From Caulobacter sp. (GTDB lineage: Bacteria; Pseudomonadota; Alphaproteobacteria; Caulobacterales; Caulobacteraceae), in NCBI RefSeq assembly GCF_017744445.1, contig NZ_JAGIBH010000011.1, forward strand, positions 62,001-126,000: a stretch of 64,000 bases of DNA, written 5' to 3'. Positions within the stretch are counted from its first letter, which is position 1; each line of letters begins with the position of its first letter. Below the pieces are notes generated by a model. The model ran no database searches, was not told the DNA's origin, and worked only from the letters and a program-made list of their open reading frames with translations. Shown here piece after piece: positions 52,529 to 61,693 of the stretch. The position numbers and the translations under genes were made by a program.

Positions 52529-53452
52529 ATGTCCCTGTCCGCCGCCGCCGACCCGAAGGCCACCCGCAACGTCGCCCTGCTGTCCGTGGCGACGGCGACC
52601 GTTCTGATCATCGTCAAGGCGATCGCCTGGCGGGCCAGCGACAGCGTGGCGATCCTGGCCTCGCTGTCGGACTCGGCCCTGGACCTGGTGGCCTCTCTGG
52701 TGACGCTGTTCGCGGTCCGCTACGCCGCCGCCCCGCCGGACGCCGAGCACCGTTTCGGCCACGGCAAGGCCGAGGCCTTCTCCAGTCTGATGCAGGGCGG
52801 TCTGGTGTTCGCGTCCGGGGCGCTGATCGGGCGCGAGGCTTTCCACGCTTTTTTCAATCCGCGTCCGGTCGAGCACGGCCTGGCGGGGGTGATCGTGATG
52901 ATCATCTCGATCGTCCTGACCCTGGGTTTGATCACCGCCCAGACGCGGGTGCTGAAGGCCAGCGGCTCGATCGCCATCGCCGGGGACCGCGCCCACTACG
53001 CCGCCGACCTGGGTTCGAACGCCGTGGCCCTGGTCGGGGTGGCGGCCGCTTCGTGGCTGGGCCTGTCCTGGGTCGACGCAGCGGCCGGCCTAGTCGTGGC
53101 GCTGTGGCTGATCTGGGGCGCGATCGGCGTCTTCCGCGAGGCCTCGGGCCAGCTGATGGACACCGAGCTGCCGGAGGAAGACCGCGCCAAGATCCTGGCC
53201 CTGGCCACGGCGGATCCGCGCATCTTAGGGATTCACCAGCTGCGCACCCGCGCTTCGGGACCTTACGTTCACATGCAGATGCATGCGGATCTGGCCGCCG
53301 ACATCTCGCTGGCCGAGGCGCACACCATCATGGTCGACGCCGAGAACCGGTTGCTGGCGGCCTTCCCGGCGGCGGATATCCTGATCCACCCGGACCCGCG
53401 CGGTAAGGCCGAGCCCCACGGCGGCCTTTTCGCCCAGAGCGTCGAGGGTTGA
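52529..53452 (+). CDS. Cation diffusion facilitator (FieF/CzcD-type) metal exporter
   Basis: A 307-residue CDF transporter with six helices. Metal site A is given by SLSDSALDLVASL in helix 2 and AGDRAHYAADLGSNAVAL in helix 5 (D-x3-D and H-x3-D as in FieF). EHRFGHGKAEAFSSL is the conserved loop, and a cytoplasmic domain (HQLRTRASGPYVHMQMHADL, DILIHPDP) ends it. It exports Zn/Fe-type divalent ions in exchange for protons. Confidence 0.93.
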   Translation: MSLSAAADPKATRNVALLSVATATVLIIVKAIAWRASDSVAILASLSDSALDLVASLVTLFAVRYAAAPPDAEHRFGHGKAEAFSSLMQGGLVFASGALIGREAFHAFFNPRPVEHGLAGVIVMIISIVLTLGLITAQTRVLKASGSIAIAGDRAHYAADLGSNAVALVGVAAASWLGLSWVDAAAGLVVALWLIWGAIGVFREASGQLMDTELPEEDRAKILALATADPRILGIHQLRTRASGPYVHMQMHADLAADISLAEAHTIMVDAENRLLAAFPAADILIHPDPRGKAEPHGGLFAQSVEG

Positions 53453-53483
53453 GTTTTCGGGGCGTGAGGGTACGGAACTGCGC

Positions 53484-54935
53484 ATGAACGACGCCCTCTC
53501 CCATCTCCCCCGCGCCTTCGCCGGCAAGACCGTGCTGGTCCTTGGCGACGTGATGCTGGACCGCTTCATCTATGGCGCGGTCGACCGCATCTCGCCCGAG
53601 GCGCCGGTGCCGGTGATCGCGGTCGAGAAGGAGACGGCCATGCTGGGCGGGGCGGGCAATGTCGCCCGCAATGTCGCGGCCCTGGGCGCCAAGGCGGTGC
53701 TGATCGGCCTGGCTGGCCAGGACGACGCCGGCGCGGCCCTGCGCGGCATGATCGACGCCGAGCATGGTCTGGAAGCGGAGCTGGTCACCGACGCCAAGCG
53801 CCGCACGACCGAGAAGGTTCGCTATATCTCCGGCTCGCACCAGATGTTGCGCGTCGACCGTGAGGATCGTGGCCCCGGCGACGCCCCTACGCTGCTCGCC
53901 GCCTTTAAGGCGCGCCTGGCCTCGGCCGACGTCGTGGTGCTGTCCGACTACGCCAAGGGCGTGCTGACGCCCGAGGTTGTGCGCGGCGCCATCGACGCGG
54001 CCCGCGCCGCCGGCAAGCCGGTGATCGTCGACCCCAAGAGCCGCGACTTCGCCCGTTATGACGGAGCCACCCTGATCAAGCCCAACCGTAAGGAGGCCGC
54101 CGAGGCCACGGGCATCACCGAAAACTCCGACGAGGCCTCGGAAGACGCCGGCGCGGCGATCTTGGCCATGGCCCCGGGCCTGGAAGCCGCCCTGATCACC
54201 CGCGGCGGCGCTGGGATGACCCTGTCGGTGCGTGGCCAGCCGCATGTCCATCTGCCGGCCACCGCCATCGAGGTGTTCGACGTCTCGGGCGCCGGCGACA
54301 CCGTGGCCGCCACCCTGGCCCTGGCCGTCGCGGCCGGCGCGAGCCTCCCCGACGCTGCGCACCTGGCCAACCTTGCCGGCGGGCTGGTGGTGGCCAAGCT
54401 GGGCACCGACGTCGTCACCGCCGCCGAACTGACCGCCGTCGCGGCGTCCGCCCAGGGCGAGCCGGGCGAGATCAAAATCGCCGACCGCGAGCAGGCGAAG
54501 GCGATCGTCGAAGGCTGGCGCGCGCGGGGCTTGAAGGTTGGCTTCACCAACGGCTGCTTCGATCTCCTGCACCCCGGCCATGTCTCGCTGCTCAGCCAGG
54601 CCAAGGCCGCCTGCGACAGGCTGATCGTCGGCCTCAACACCGACGCCTCGGTCTCCAAGCTGAAGGGTCCGACCCGGCCGGTGCAGAAGGAGACGGGCCG
54701 CGCCACGGTGCTGGCCTCGCTGTCGTCGGTCGACTTGGTGGTGCTGTTTGGCGAAGACACCCCGCTGGAGCTGATCAAGGCCTTCCGCCCCGACGTGCTG
54801 GTCAAGGGCGCCGACTACACGGTCGAGACGGTGGTCGGGTCGGACGTGGTGCTGGGCTATGGCGGCAAGGTCGTCTTGGCCGAGTTGAAGCAGGGCCAGA
54901 GCACGACCAACCTGATTGCGCGGATGAACAGCTAA
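53484..54935 (+). CDS. hldE: Bifunctional heptose 7-phosphate kinase / 1-phosphate adenylyltransferase
   Basis: A 483-residue HldE (RfaE). The N-terminal ribokinase-like kinase (about 1-320) has GDVMLDRFIYGAVDRISPEA, GGAGNVARNVAALG and DVSGAGDTVAATLA. The C-terminal nucleotidyltransferase (about 345-483) has FTNGCFDLLHPGHVSLL and KGADYTVETVVGSDVV. It makes ADP-heptose precursor for the LPS inner core. Single gene between the CDF transporter and a 171-bp gap. Confidence 0.95.
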   Translation: MNDALSHLPRAFAGKTVLVLGDVMLDRFIYGAVDRISPEAPVPVIAVEKETAMLGGAGNVARNVAALGAKAVLIGLAGQDDAGAALRGMIDAEHGLEAELVTDAKRRTTEKVRYISGSHQMLRVDREDRGPGDAPTLLAAFKARLASADVVVLSDYAKGVLTPEVVRGAIDAARAAGKPVIVDPKSRDFARYDGATLIKPNRKEAAEATGITENSDEASEDAGAAILAMAPGLEAALITRGGAGMTLSVRGQPHVHLPATAIEVFDVSGAGDTVAATLALAVAAGASLPDAAHLANLAGGLVVAKLGTDVVTAAELTAVAASAQGEPGEIKIADREQAKAIVEGWRARGLKVGFTNGCFDLLHPGHVSLLSQAKAACDRLIVGLNTDASVSKLKGPTRPVQKETGRATVLASLSSVDLVVLFGEDTPLELIKAFRPDVLVKGADYTVETVVGSDVVLGYGGKVVLAELKQGQSTTNLIARMNS

Positions 54936-55106
54936 GCGAGCGCGTCAGGCGAAGTGTGGACGGTTCGCCGCCCGGACGCGCGTCCAAGGACAATGAGTCA
55001 AAGCGCCGCACAAAGGCCTGCTTTTCTTGGATAAACCCCGTTCGGCAACTTCTTGTTAAGCAAAGCGGCGCATCGCTCTTTCGATGCAGCCTGAGCGCAC
55101 CTGGGC

Positions 55107-55793
55107 ATGAGCGTCGAACGCACCCTTCACCACTTCCCCCTCGACCCCGCCTCGCGACAAGTGCGTCTGGCGCTGGGCGAGAAGCGGCTTCCGTTCGTCG
55201 AGATTCAGGTCCGCTATTGGGAGATGCCGCCGGAGTTCACCTCGCTGAACCCGTCGGGCATGCCGCCGGTGCTGGTCGAGACCCGCAACCAGCGCAACCT
55301 GGTGGTCTGCGAGACGCGGGCCATTCTCGAACATATCGAGGAGACGGAGAGCGAGCCGCCGCTGCTGGGCCGCGACGCCGGCGAGCGCGCCGAGGCCCGC
55401 CGCCTGCTGCAGTGGTTCGACCGCAAGTTCGACAACGAGGTCAACGGCTTCCTGCTGCACGAGAAGATGGAAAAGCGCCTGCTGCGCATGGGCGCACCGG
55501 ACCTGGCCGCCCTGCGCCAGGGCCGCGAGGCGCTGCGCCATCACCTCGGTTATATCGACGGCCTGCTGCAGACCCGCGACTGGTTGGCTGGTCGCCGCAT
55601 GAGCCTGGCCGACTTCGCCGCCGCCGCGCACCTGTCGGTGATCGACTATTTCGGCGACGTGCCGTGGAAGGACTTCACCACGGCCAAGACCTGGTACATG
55701 AAGCTGAAGTCGAGGCCGGCCTTCCGTCCGATCCTGGCCGACCGCTGGCCCGGCCTCGCGCCGGCCGCGCACTATGACGACCTCGATTTCTGA
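55107..55793 (+). CDS. fzlA: FtsZ-binding GST-like division protein FzlA
   Basis: A 228-residue GST-fold protein beginning MSVERTLHHFPLDPASRQVR and ending PAAHYDDLDF. Counting along the sequence gives W38, E119 and D227, the residues I recall as altered in characterised C. crescentus FzlA mutants. FzlA curves FtsZ filaments and signals to the septal wall synthases; it is essential in Caulobacter. A GANTC site (GAGTC, about 54995) lies in the 171-bp upstream gap, a possible CcrM/GcrA target. The queG start lies inside its 3' end. Confidence 0.9.
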   Translation: MSVERTLHHFPLDPASRQVRLALGEKRLPFVEIQVRYWEMPPEFTSLNPSGMPPVLVETRNQRNLVVCETRAILEHIEETESEPPLLGRDAGERAEARRLLQWFDRKFDNEVNGFLLHEKMEKRLLRMGAPDLAALRQGREALRHHLGYIDGLLQTRDWLAGRRMSLADFAAAAHLSVIDYFGDVPWKDFTTAKTWYMKLKSRPAFRPILADRWPGLAPAAHYDDLDF

Positions 55794-56892
55794 GCTTAGC
55801 CCTCAAGCCATCAAGGACGAGATCCGCGCCGAGGCCCTGAAGCTGGGGTTCTCGGCCTGCGGCTTCGCGGATGCGGCGGCCGGCTGGCCGAACGGCGAGT
55901 GGCTGAAGGCCTTCGTCGACGCGCAGCGTCACGGCGACATGGGCTGGATGGAAGAGACGCTGGAACGGCGCTCGCACCCCACGGCCATGTGGACCGACGC
56001 CAAGTCGGCGGTGGTGCTGGGGGTCAACTACGGCCCTGACATCGACCCGCTGGAGCAGCTCAAGTCCACGAGCGACGCGGCGATCTCGGTCTACGCCCAG
56101 GGCGACGACTATCACGACGTCATCAAGAAGCGCCTGAAGGTGCTGGCCGGCTGGATGCACCGCCGCTTCGGCAATGACGTGAAGGTCTTCGTCGACACCG
56201 CGCCCCTGATGGAAAAGCCCCTGGCCCAGCGCGCCGGCCTGGGCTGGCAGGGCAAGCACACCAACCTAGTCTCGCGCCAGTTCGGCTCATGGCTGTTCCT
56301 GGGCAGCGTGCTGACCACGCTCGATTTGCCGCCCGACGAGGCCGAGGTTGATCACTGCGGCCGGTGCAGCGCCTGCCTGGACATCTGCCCGACGCAGGCC
56401 TTCCCGGCCCCGCGCCAGCTGGATGCGCGGCGGTGCATCTCGTACCTGACCATCGAGCTGGCCGGCCCGATCCCAGCGGAGTTCCGGCCCGCGATGGGCA
56501 ACCGGATCTATGGCTGCGACGACTGCCTGGCGATCTGCCCGTGGAACAAGTTCGCATCGCTGTCGAGCGAGGCGAAGCTGCGGGCCCGCGAGGCGCTGAA
56601 GCAGCCGTCACTCGCCGAGCTGGCGGTGCTGGACGATGCTGAGTTCCGGACGCTGTTCTCGAAGAACCCGATCAAGCGCATCGGCCGCGACCGCTTCGTG
56701 CGCAACGTGCTCTACGCGATCGGCAACAGCGGCGACGCCAGCCTGATGGCGGTGGTAGAGCCGTTGCTGGCTGACCCCGCGCCAGTCGTGCGCGGCGCGG
56801 CGGTCTGGGCTGCCCGCCGACTTGTCGGCGAGGCCGCGGCGGCCTTCAGGGCGGCGGAGGACGACGAGGCCGTCCTCGCCGAGTGGACTTAG
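55774..56892 (+). CDS. queG: Epoxyqueuosine reductase QueG
   Basis: A 372-residue cobalamin and Fe-S enzyme: AQRAGLGWQGKHTNLVSR, two 4Fe-4S clusters CGRCSACLDICPT (about residue 195) and CDDCLAICPWNKF (about 248), and a C-terminal HEAT-like segment. It performs the last step of queuosine synthesis in tRNA. It overlaps fzlA by 20 nt, so the two are translationally linked. Its stop overlaps the convergent gene by 4 nt. Confidence 0.95.
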   Translation: MTTSISELSPQAIKDEIRAEALKLGFSACGFADAAAGWPNGEWLKAFVDAQRHGDMGWMEETLERRSHPTAMWTDAKSAVVLGVNYGPDIDPLEQLKSTSDAAISVYAQGDDYHDVIKKRLKVLAGWMHRRFGNDVKVFVDTAPLMEKPLAQRAGLGWQGKHTNLVSRQFGSWLFLGSVLTTLDLPPDEAEVDHCGRCSACLDICPTQAFPAPRQLDARRCISYLTIELAGPIPAEFRPAMGNRIYGCDDCLAICPWNKFASLSSEAKLRAREALKQPSLAELAVLDDAEFRTLFSKNPIKRIGRDRFVRNVLYAIGNSGDASLMAVVEPLLADPAPVVRGAAVWAARRLVGEAAAAFRAAEDDEAVLAEWT

Positions 56893-57170
56893 GCGGGCTT
56901 GTTCGGCAGCAGTTTGCGGACGCCCAGCCAGAGGCCCGCGCCGAGGGCCGACATCCCGGCATTCATGACGAGAAACACGGCCAGCAGGAAGATCAGGACG
57001 CCGACGGCCTGAACCGGATTGTTGGCCGCCTCGCCGTTCATCTTGAAGATCCCAGGCGCCATGAACGCGGCGATCAGGCCAAACAGGGTCAGAGCCACCT
57101 GACAGCTGGCCGCCACCGTGAACGTCACGCCAAACAGGCCGCCGAAAGAGGCGGTTTTCAGATACTGCAT
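56889..57170 (-). CDS. Small membrane protein of unknown function
   Basis: A 93-residue protein with two hydrophobic helices (FTVAASCQVALTLFGLIAAF and AVGVLIFLLAVFLVMNAGM) joined by a short polar loop. I chose the ATG at 57170 because GGGGGA lies 4-5 bases upstream. A TTG four codons earlier is possible. No family recognised. Confidence 0.7.
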   Translation of the reverse strand: MQYLKTASFGGLFGVTFTVAASCQVALTLFGLIAAFMAPGIFKMNGEAANNPVQAVGVLIFLLAVFLVMNAGMSALGAGLWLGVRKLLPNKPA

Positions 57171-57251
57171 CGGATCCCCCAACTGGACGGCGCCAGATTG
57201 TCGGCGCCGCCCAAGGTTGTCGAGAGGATTTCCCGGTCTCGCAGGTGGCGC

Positions 57252-58127
57252 CTAGGCCTTCAACGCCGCTTCCACGGCCGCGCGGGCCGCGGCGCCCAGG
57301 TCCGAACGCTTCAGGGCCAGGGCGACGTTCGCCTTCAAGAGGCCGATCTTGTCGCCGCAGTCGTGGGTGACGCCTTCGTAGACATAGGCGTGGAAGTCCT
57401 GGGCCTTCATCAGCTTGGCCATCGAGTCCGTCAGTTGGATCTCGTTGCCCGCGCCCTTTTCCTGCTCGGCCAGCAGGTCGAAGATCTCGGGCTGCAGGAT
57501 GTAGCGGCCGGCGATCGACCAGTTCGAGGGGGCGGTGCCCTGGGCGGGCTTTTCGACCATGCCGGTCATGGTGGCCAGGCGACCGTTCACTTCGCCCGGG
57601 GCGACGATGCCGTACTTGTGGGTCTCGCTGGCGGGGACTTCCTCGACGCCGATGACGTTGCCGCCGCCGACCTTGTCATAGACCTCGATCAGCTGGCCCA
57701 GCGCCGACGGATCGGCGTCGACGATGACGTCGGGCAGCATGACGGCGAACGGCTCGTCGCCGATGATATCGCGGGCGCACCACACCGCGTGGCCCAGACC
57801 CAGCGGAGCCATCTGGCGCACGAAGCTCATTTCGCCCGGCTTGGGCAGCTCGTCGCGCAGTTGCTTGAGGATATCGAGCTTGCCCTTGGCTTCCAGCTGC
57901 GCTTCCAGTTCGACCTGGTGGTCGAAATAGTCCTCGATCGCGCCCTTGCTGCGGCCGGTGACGAAGACGAAGTGCTCGATGCCGGCCTTGCGGCCTTCTT
58001 CGACGATGTACGACAGGATCGGCCGGTCGACGACGTTCAGCAGCTCCTTCGGGGTCGTCTTGGTGCCCGGCAGAACGCGGGTGCCCAGGCCAGCGACGGG
58101 AAGGACGGCTTTACGGACGGGTTTCAT
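57252..58127 (-). CDS. galU: UTP-glucose-1-phosphate uridylyltransferase
   Basis: A 291-residue GalU: AVLPVAGLGTRVLPGTKTTP with PKELL, VFVTGRSKGAIEDYFD, MLPDVIVDADP, and GYTG-like ALKRSDLGA end. It makes UDP-glucose for envelope polysaccharides and glycolipids. The N-terminal MKPVRKAVLP is conserved. Monocistronic. A GGCGCC palindromic stem at 57188-57109-side gap (57188-57209) lies after the stop. Confidence 0.95.
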   Translation of the reverse strand: MKPVRKAVLPVAGLGTRVLPGTKTTPKELLNVVDRPILSYIVEEGRKAGIEHFVFVTGRSKGAIEDYFDHQVELEAQLEAKGKLDILKQLRDELPKPGEMSFVRQMAPLGLGHAVWCARDIIGDEPFAVMLPDVIVDADPSALGQLIEVYDKVGGGNVIGVEEVPASETHKYGIVAPGEVNGRLATMTGMVEKPAQGTAPSNWSIAGRYILQPEIFDLLAEQEKGAGNEIQLTDSMAKLMKAQDFHAYVYEGVTHDCGDKIGLLKANVALALKRSDLGAAARAAVEAALKA

Positions 58128-58289
58128 GAGCAGCTCGTCTGAATATTGGGACGCTGTTTCTAGAAAAGCTCGACGACGAAAGCCACCACTGTTCCGTGAA
58201 AAGTATGCATCAGCCGGTCGGTGTTCATCCGGAGATGGATTCCGGGGCTCTTCGTGCTAGCTGAACGGCCTGATTGTTCGAGGTTCTTC

Positions 58290-58787
58290 ATGCATCGTCG
58301 CGCCCTGCTTCTCACCCTGGCCGCCGCCGGCCTGACCCTGGCCGCCTGCGGTCCCAGCAAGAAGGCCCAGGAGAACCTGGCGACGGCCGAGGCCTTCATG
58401 GCCAAGAATGCCAAGGAGCCTGGCGTCGTCACCCTGCCGGAAGGCCTGCAATACAAGGTGGTGCGCGAAGGCGCGAACGGCGGCATGCACCCGACCAAGG
58501 CCGACGAGGTCAAGGTCCACTACGAAGGCAAGCTGATCGACGGCACGATCTTCGACAGCAGCTACGAGCGCGGCGTGCCGGCGGTGTTCCCGCTGGACGG
58601 CCTGGTGCCGGCCTGGATCATCGCCCTGCAGCGCATGAAGGCGGGCGACGAGTGGATGCTCTACGTGCCGCCGGCCCTGGGCTATGGCGCGCAGGACAAG
58701 GGTCCGATCCCGGCCAACAGCGTGATGATCTTCCGCATCGAACTGCTGGACGTGAACCGGATCGGGCCGGGCAAACCCAAGCAATAA
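58290..58787 (+). CDS. FKBP-type peptidyl-prolyl isomerase lipoprotein
   Basis: A 165-residue protein. The signal peptide ends LTLAACGPS, a lipobox with Cys near residue 19. The FKBP domain (about 50-155) has VKVHYEGKLIDGTIFDSSYE, FPLDGLVPAWIIALQRMKAG and YVPPALGYGAQDKGPIPANS, with the active-site residues intact. It aids folding of exported proteins. Start at 58290. Confidence 0.92.
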   Translation: MHRRALLLTLAAAGLTLAACGPSKKAQENLATAEAFMAKNAKEPGVVTLPEGLQYKVVREGANGGMHPTKADEVKVHYEGKLIDGTIFDSSYERGVPAVFPLDGLVPAWIIALQRMKAGDEWMLYVPPALGYGAQDKGPIPANSVMIFRIELLDVNRIGPGKPKQ

Positions 58788-58791
58788 CGCC

Positions 58792-59994
58792 TTAGACGAC
58801 GCGCGGCGGGTAACCCTTGTCGCGCAGGGCGTTCATCACCTCCTGGGTGTGCTGGGCGTCGCGGGTTTCGATGGTGATGTCGAACTCCGCGCCCTTGGCC
58901 GGCACGTCCAGGGCCAGGCGATTGTGGTTCACCTCGATGATGTTGGCGCCCATGGTCCCGATCACGCTGGCCACGGTCGACAGCAGGCCCGGACGGTCGT
59001 CGCCGATGATGCGCAGGGACACCAGGCGCTGGGCGCGGACCAGTTCACGGGTGAGCACCGAGGCCAGCAGGCGGGTGTCGATATTGCCGCCGCACAGGAT
59101 CAGGCCGCACTTCTTGCCCCGGAAGCGTTCCGGATAGGCCAGCAGCGCCGCCAGCGAGGCCGCGCCGGCGCCCTCGGCGATGGTCTTCTCGACATTGCAG
59201 TACAGGGCCACGGCCTGCTCGATATAGGGCTCTTCCAGCAGCAGCACGTCGTCGATCAGCGGACGGACGACGCTGTAGGTCAGCTCGCCGACCTGCTTGA
59301 CCGCGACGCCCTCGGCAATCGTCTGGCCGCCGCAGTGGGCCGCGACGCCGCGCATCTTGGCGGTGAAGGACGGATACATGGCCGGTTCGCAGCCGATGAT
59401 GTGGATGTCGTTCTTCAGCGCCTTGGCCGCCGTGGCCACGCCGCTGATCAGGCCGCCGCCGCCGATCGGCACGGGCAGGACTTCCAGGTCCGGCACGTCC
59501 TCCAGCATTTCCAGGGCGATCGTGCCCTGGCCGGCCATGATGTCGTAATCGTCGAACGGGTGGACGAAGGTCAGGCCCTGCTCTTCGCGCAGCTTGCGGG
59601 CGTGGGCGTTGGCGTCGTCATAGGTCTCGCCCTCGATGACCACGTTGGCGCCGAAGTCGCGGGTGTGCTGCACCTTCACGAACGGCGTGGTCTTGGGCAT
59701 GACGATGGTGACAGGCACGCCCAGGCGGGCGCCGTGATAGGCCAAGCCCTGAGCGTGGTTGCCGGCGCTGGCGGCGATGACGCCCTTGGCCTTCTCGGCT
59801 TCCGAGAGAAGCATGAGTTTGTTCAGCGCGCCGCGCTCCTTGTAGGCGGCGGTGAACTGCAGGTTCTCGAACTTCACCCAGACTTCGGCGCCGGTAATCT
59901 TCGACAGCGTCTTGGAGTGGCGGCACGGCGTGCGCTCGATCTGACCCTTCAGGCGGCCGGCGGCGGCTTGGATGGCGGCGAGGTCGAGGGTCAT
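58792..59994 (-). CDS. ilvA: Threonine dehydratase with ACT domain
   Basis: A 400-residue PLP enzyme. PLP Lys in TAAYKERGALNKL (about residue 53), ASAGNHAQG (about 77), glycine loop GGGGLISG and a C-terminal ACT domain (about 325-400, LRIIGDDRPGLLSTVASVIG). One ACT domain and this length are like TdcB/alphaproteobacterial IlvA. It makes 2-oxobutanoate for isoleucine. Convergent to the FKBP gene. Confidence 0.93.
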   Translation of the reverse strand: MTLDLAAIQAAAGRLKGQIERTPCRHSKTLSKITGAEVWVKFENLQFTAAYKERGALNKLMLLSEAEKAKGVIAASAGNHAQGLAYHGARLGVPVTIVMPKTTPFVKVQHTRDFGANVVIEGETYDDANAHARKLREEQGLTFVHPFDDYDIMAGQGTIALEMLEDVPDLEVLPVPIGGGGLISGVATAAKALKNDIHIIGCEPAMYPSFTAKMRGVAAHCGGQTIAEGVAVKQVGELTYSVVRPLIDDVLLLEEPYIEQAVALYCNVEKTIAEGAGAASLAALLAYPERFRGKKCGLILCGGNIDTRLLASVLTRELVRAQRLVSLRIIGDDRPGLLSTVASVIGTMGANIIEVNHNRLALDVPAKGAEFDITIETRDAQHTQEVMNALRDKGYPPRVV

Positions 59995-60055
59995 GGGCGC
60001 TCCAGCACGAGAACTGCCGGGGCTCTAACACGGCCAAGCCGTCCGGGCACACCCT

Positions 60056-60955
60056 TTAGGGCGCGGTCTCCAGCAGGTTTTCTATTCCCGCCCAAGCTTC
60101 TGGTTCAGTCAGCATCGGCGCGTGGCCGACGCCGGGGACCTCTGCATAGGCCATGTGGGGCGCGGCGGCCCGCATGCGCTCGGCGATGGCGGGGTCGATC
60201 AGGTCGGAGATCCCGCCGCGAACCAGCAGCAGTGGGCGGTCCTTCGCCAGGGCCCGGAACAGCGGGTACATGTCGGGCGGGGCCAGCGCCGCGCCGCCTT
60301 CGGCCTGGGATTTGGCCGCGGCTTCCGCAGCGGCCTTGATCGGGGCCGAGATGTCGGGGTCGTAGGCCAGGACGTAGGCGCCGTCGTTCTCGTCGAACAG
60401 CCGGCGGGCGAAGACATCCCAATCCTCGGCCGTGTAGGCGGGGAAGGCGGCTTCGTTGATCGCCTTGGCGTAGGCGACGGCCGCGTCCCAGGTCTCGAAG
60501 CGGCTGGCCATACCGGTATAGCCGGCGATGCGGGCGAGACCCACGGGCGATAGCTCGGGGCCGACATCGTTCAGCACCGCCGCCGCGATGGCCTGGGGCA
60601 TGATCGAGGTCAGCACCATGGTGATCAGCCCGCCCATGCTGGTGCCGACGAACACCGCCTTGTCGATCGCGGCCGCCTGGAGCAGCGAGACGATGTCGGC
60701 GGCGTAGGTCCCCGGATGATAGTTCATCGGGTTCGGATCGCGGGCCGACAGGCCCCGGCCGCGCACGTCGACCGCCAGCGCCCGGCGGCCTGTGGCGGCG
60801 ATGCGCGGCGCCAGGTCCTCGAAGTCACGGGCGTTACGGGTCAGGCCGTGGATGCAGATCACCGGCAGCTTTCCAGTCTCGCTGGCCGGCGCGTAGTCGC
60901 GAGCGTGCAGCGGCAGGCCTTCGTGCGAGGTCCAGAAGAAGTCGGTGAAAGTCAT
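60056..60955 (-). CDS. Alpha/beta hydrolase
   Basis: A 299-residue hydrolase: ICIHGLTRNARDFEDL oxyanion region, nucleophile Ser in VGTSMGGLI (about residue 107), Asp in SDLIDP and His in GVGHAPML (about 280). Substrate unknown. The start is 60955 (MTFTDFFW). A palindromic repeat lies directly upstream, so its promoter must lie within or beyond the repeat. Confidence 0.9.
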   Translation of the reverse strand: MTFTDFFWTSHEGLPLHARDYAPASETGKLPVICIHGLTRNARDFEDLAPRIAATGRRALAVDVRGRGLSARDPNPMNYHPGTYAADIVSLLQAAAIDKAVFVGTSMGGLITMVLTSIMPQAIAAAVLNDVGPELSPVGLARIAGYTGMASRFETWDAAVAYAKAINEAAFPAYTAEDWDVFARRLFDENDGAYVLAYDPDISAPIKAAAEAAAKSQAEGGAALAPPDMYPLFRALAKDRPLLLVRGGISDLIDPAIAERMRAAAPHMAYAEVPGVGHAPMLTEPEAWAGIENLLETAP

Positions 60956-60962
60956 CGCTAAC

Positions 60963-61094
60963 TCCGTCTCCCCGGCGAAAGCCGGGGTCCAGATCGAACC
61001 CACCAGACTTGGCGGGGGTGGTCGAGGCTGATGGCGCGAAAACCCCAAACTCTCGGGATGAATCTGGGCCCCGGCTTTCGCCGGGGAAACGGGG
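60963..61094. repeat. Palindromic repeat, GGCGAAAGCC family, copy 2
   Basis: Left arm TCCGTCTCCCCGGCGAAAGC... (60963 onward, with GGTCCAGAT) is inverted at 61062-61094 (ATCTGGGCCCCGGCTTTCGC...). It is between two leftward genes, in place of a normal promoter gap. Confidence 0.85.
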
Positions 61095-61102
61095 TTTTGT
61101 GG

Positions 61103-61660
61103 TTAGTAGGTGAACGGCGACTCGATCTCGCTCAGCAGCGGCGCGGCGTTGTCGCGGTCGTTGGCGGTGATCTCGGCGACCGGGATCGGCCAGTCGATGC
61201 AGACCGCCGGATCGCTCCAGCGCACCGCGCCCTCGGCCTGTGGCGCATAGTAGTCAGTGACCTTGTAGAGCACCTCGCAGGCGTCGGTCAGAGTGACGTA
61301 GCCGTGGGCGAAACCCTTGGGCACCAGCAGTTGCTGGCGGTTCTCGGCCGACAGCTCGGCCCCCACCCACTGGCCATAGGTCGGCGAGCCTTTGCGGATA
61401 TCGACCGCGACGTCGAAGATCGATCCGACCACGCAGCGCAGCAGCTTGTCCTGGGCGTGCGGCGGTTTCTGGTAGTGCAGGCCACGCTGGATGCCGCGCG
61501 TCGTGGAGCGCACATGGTTGTCCTGGACGAAAGTGGCCTTAAATCCAGCCTCCTCCAGCGCCGCCTGGCGGAAGGTCTCGGAAAACCACCCCCGCTCATC
61601 GCCATGGCGCGCGGGCGTGATAAGCAGCACTTCGGGGATCGCCAGCGGCGTGATCTTCAT
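61103..61660 (-). CDS. rfbC: dTDP-4-dehydrorhamnose 3,5-epimerase
   Basis: A 185-residue RfbC cupin: HGDERGWFSETFRQAALEEA, DNHVRSTTRGIQRGLHYQKP (catalytic His near 61), LLRCVVGSIFDVAVDIRKGS, FAHGYVTLTDACEVLYKVTD. Third step of dTDP-L-rhamnose synthesis. The genes rfbA, rfbB and rfbD are not in the window. Divergent from the GT2 gene with 33 bp between. Confidence 0.94.
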   Translation of the reverse strand: MKITPLAIPEVLLITPARHGDERGWFSETFRQAALEEAGFKATFVQDNHVRSTTRGIQRGLHYQKPPHAQDKLLRCVVGSIFDVAVDIRKGSPTYGQWVGAELSAENRQQLLVPKGFAHGYVTLTDACEVLYKVTDYYAPQAEGAVRWSDPAVCIDWPIPVAEITANDRDNAAPLLSEIESPFTY

Positions 61661-61693
61661 GACGCGTACCTAGAGAAACGAATTTCGCCACCG

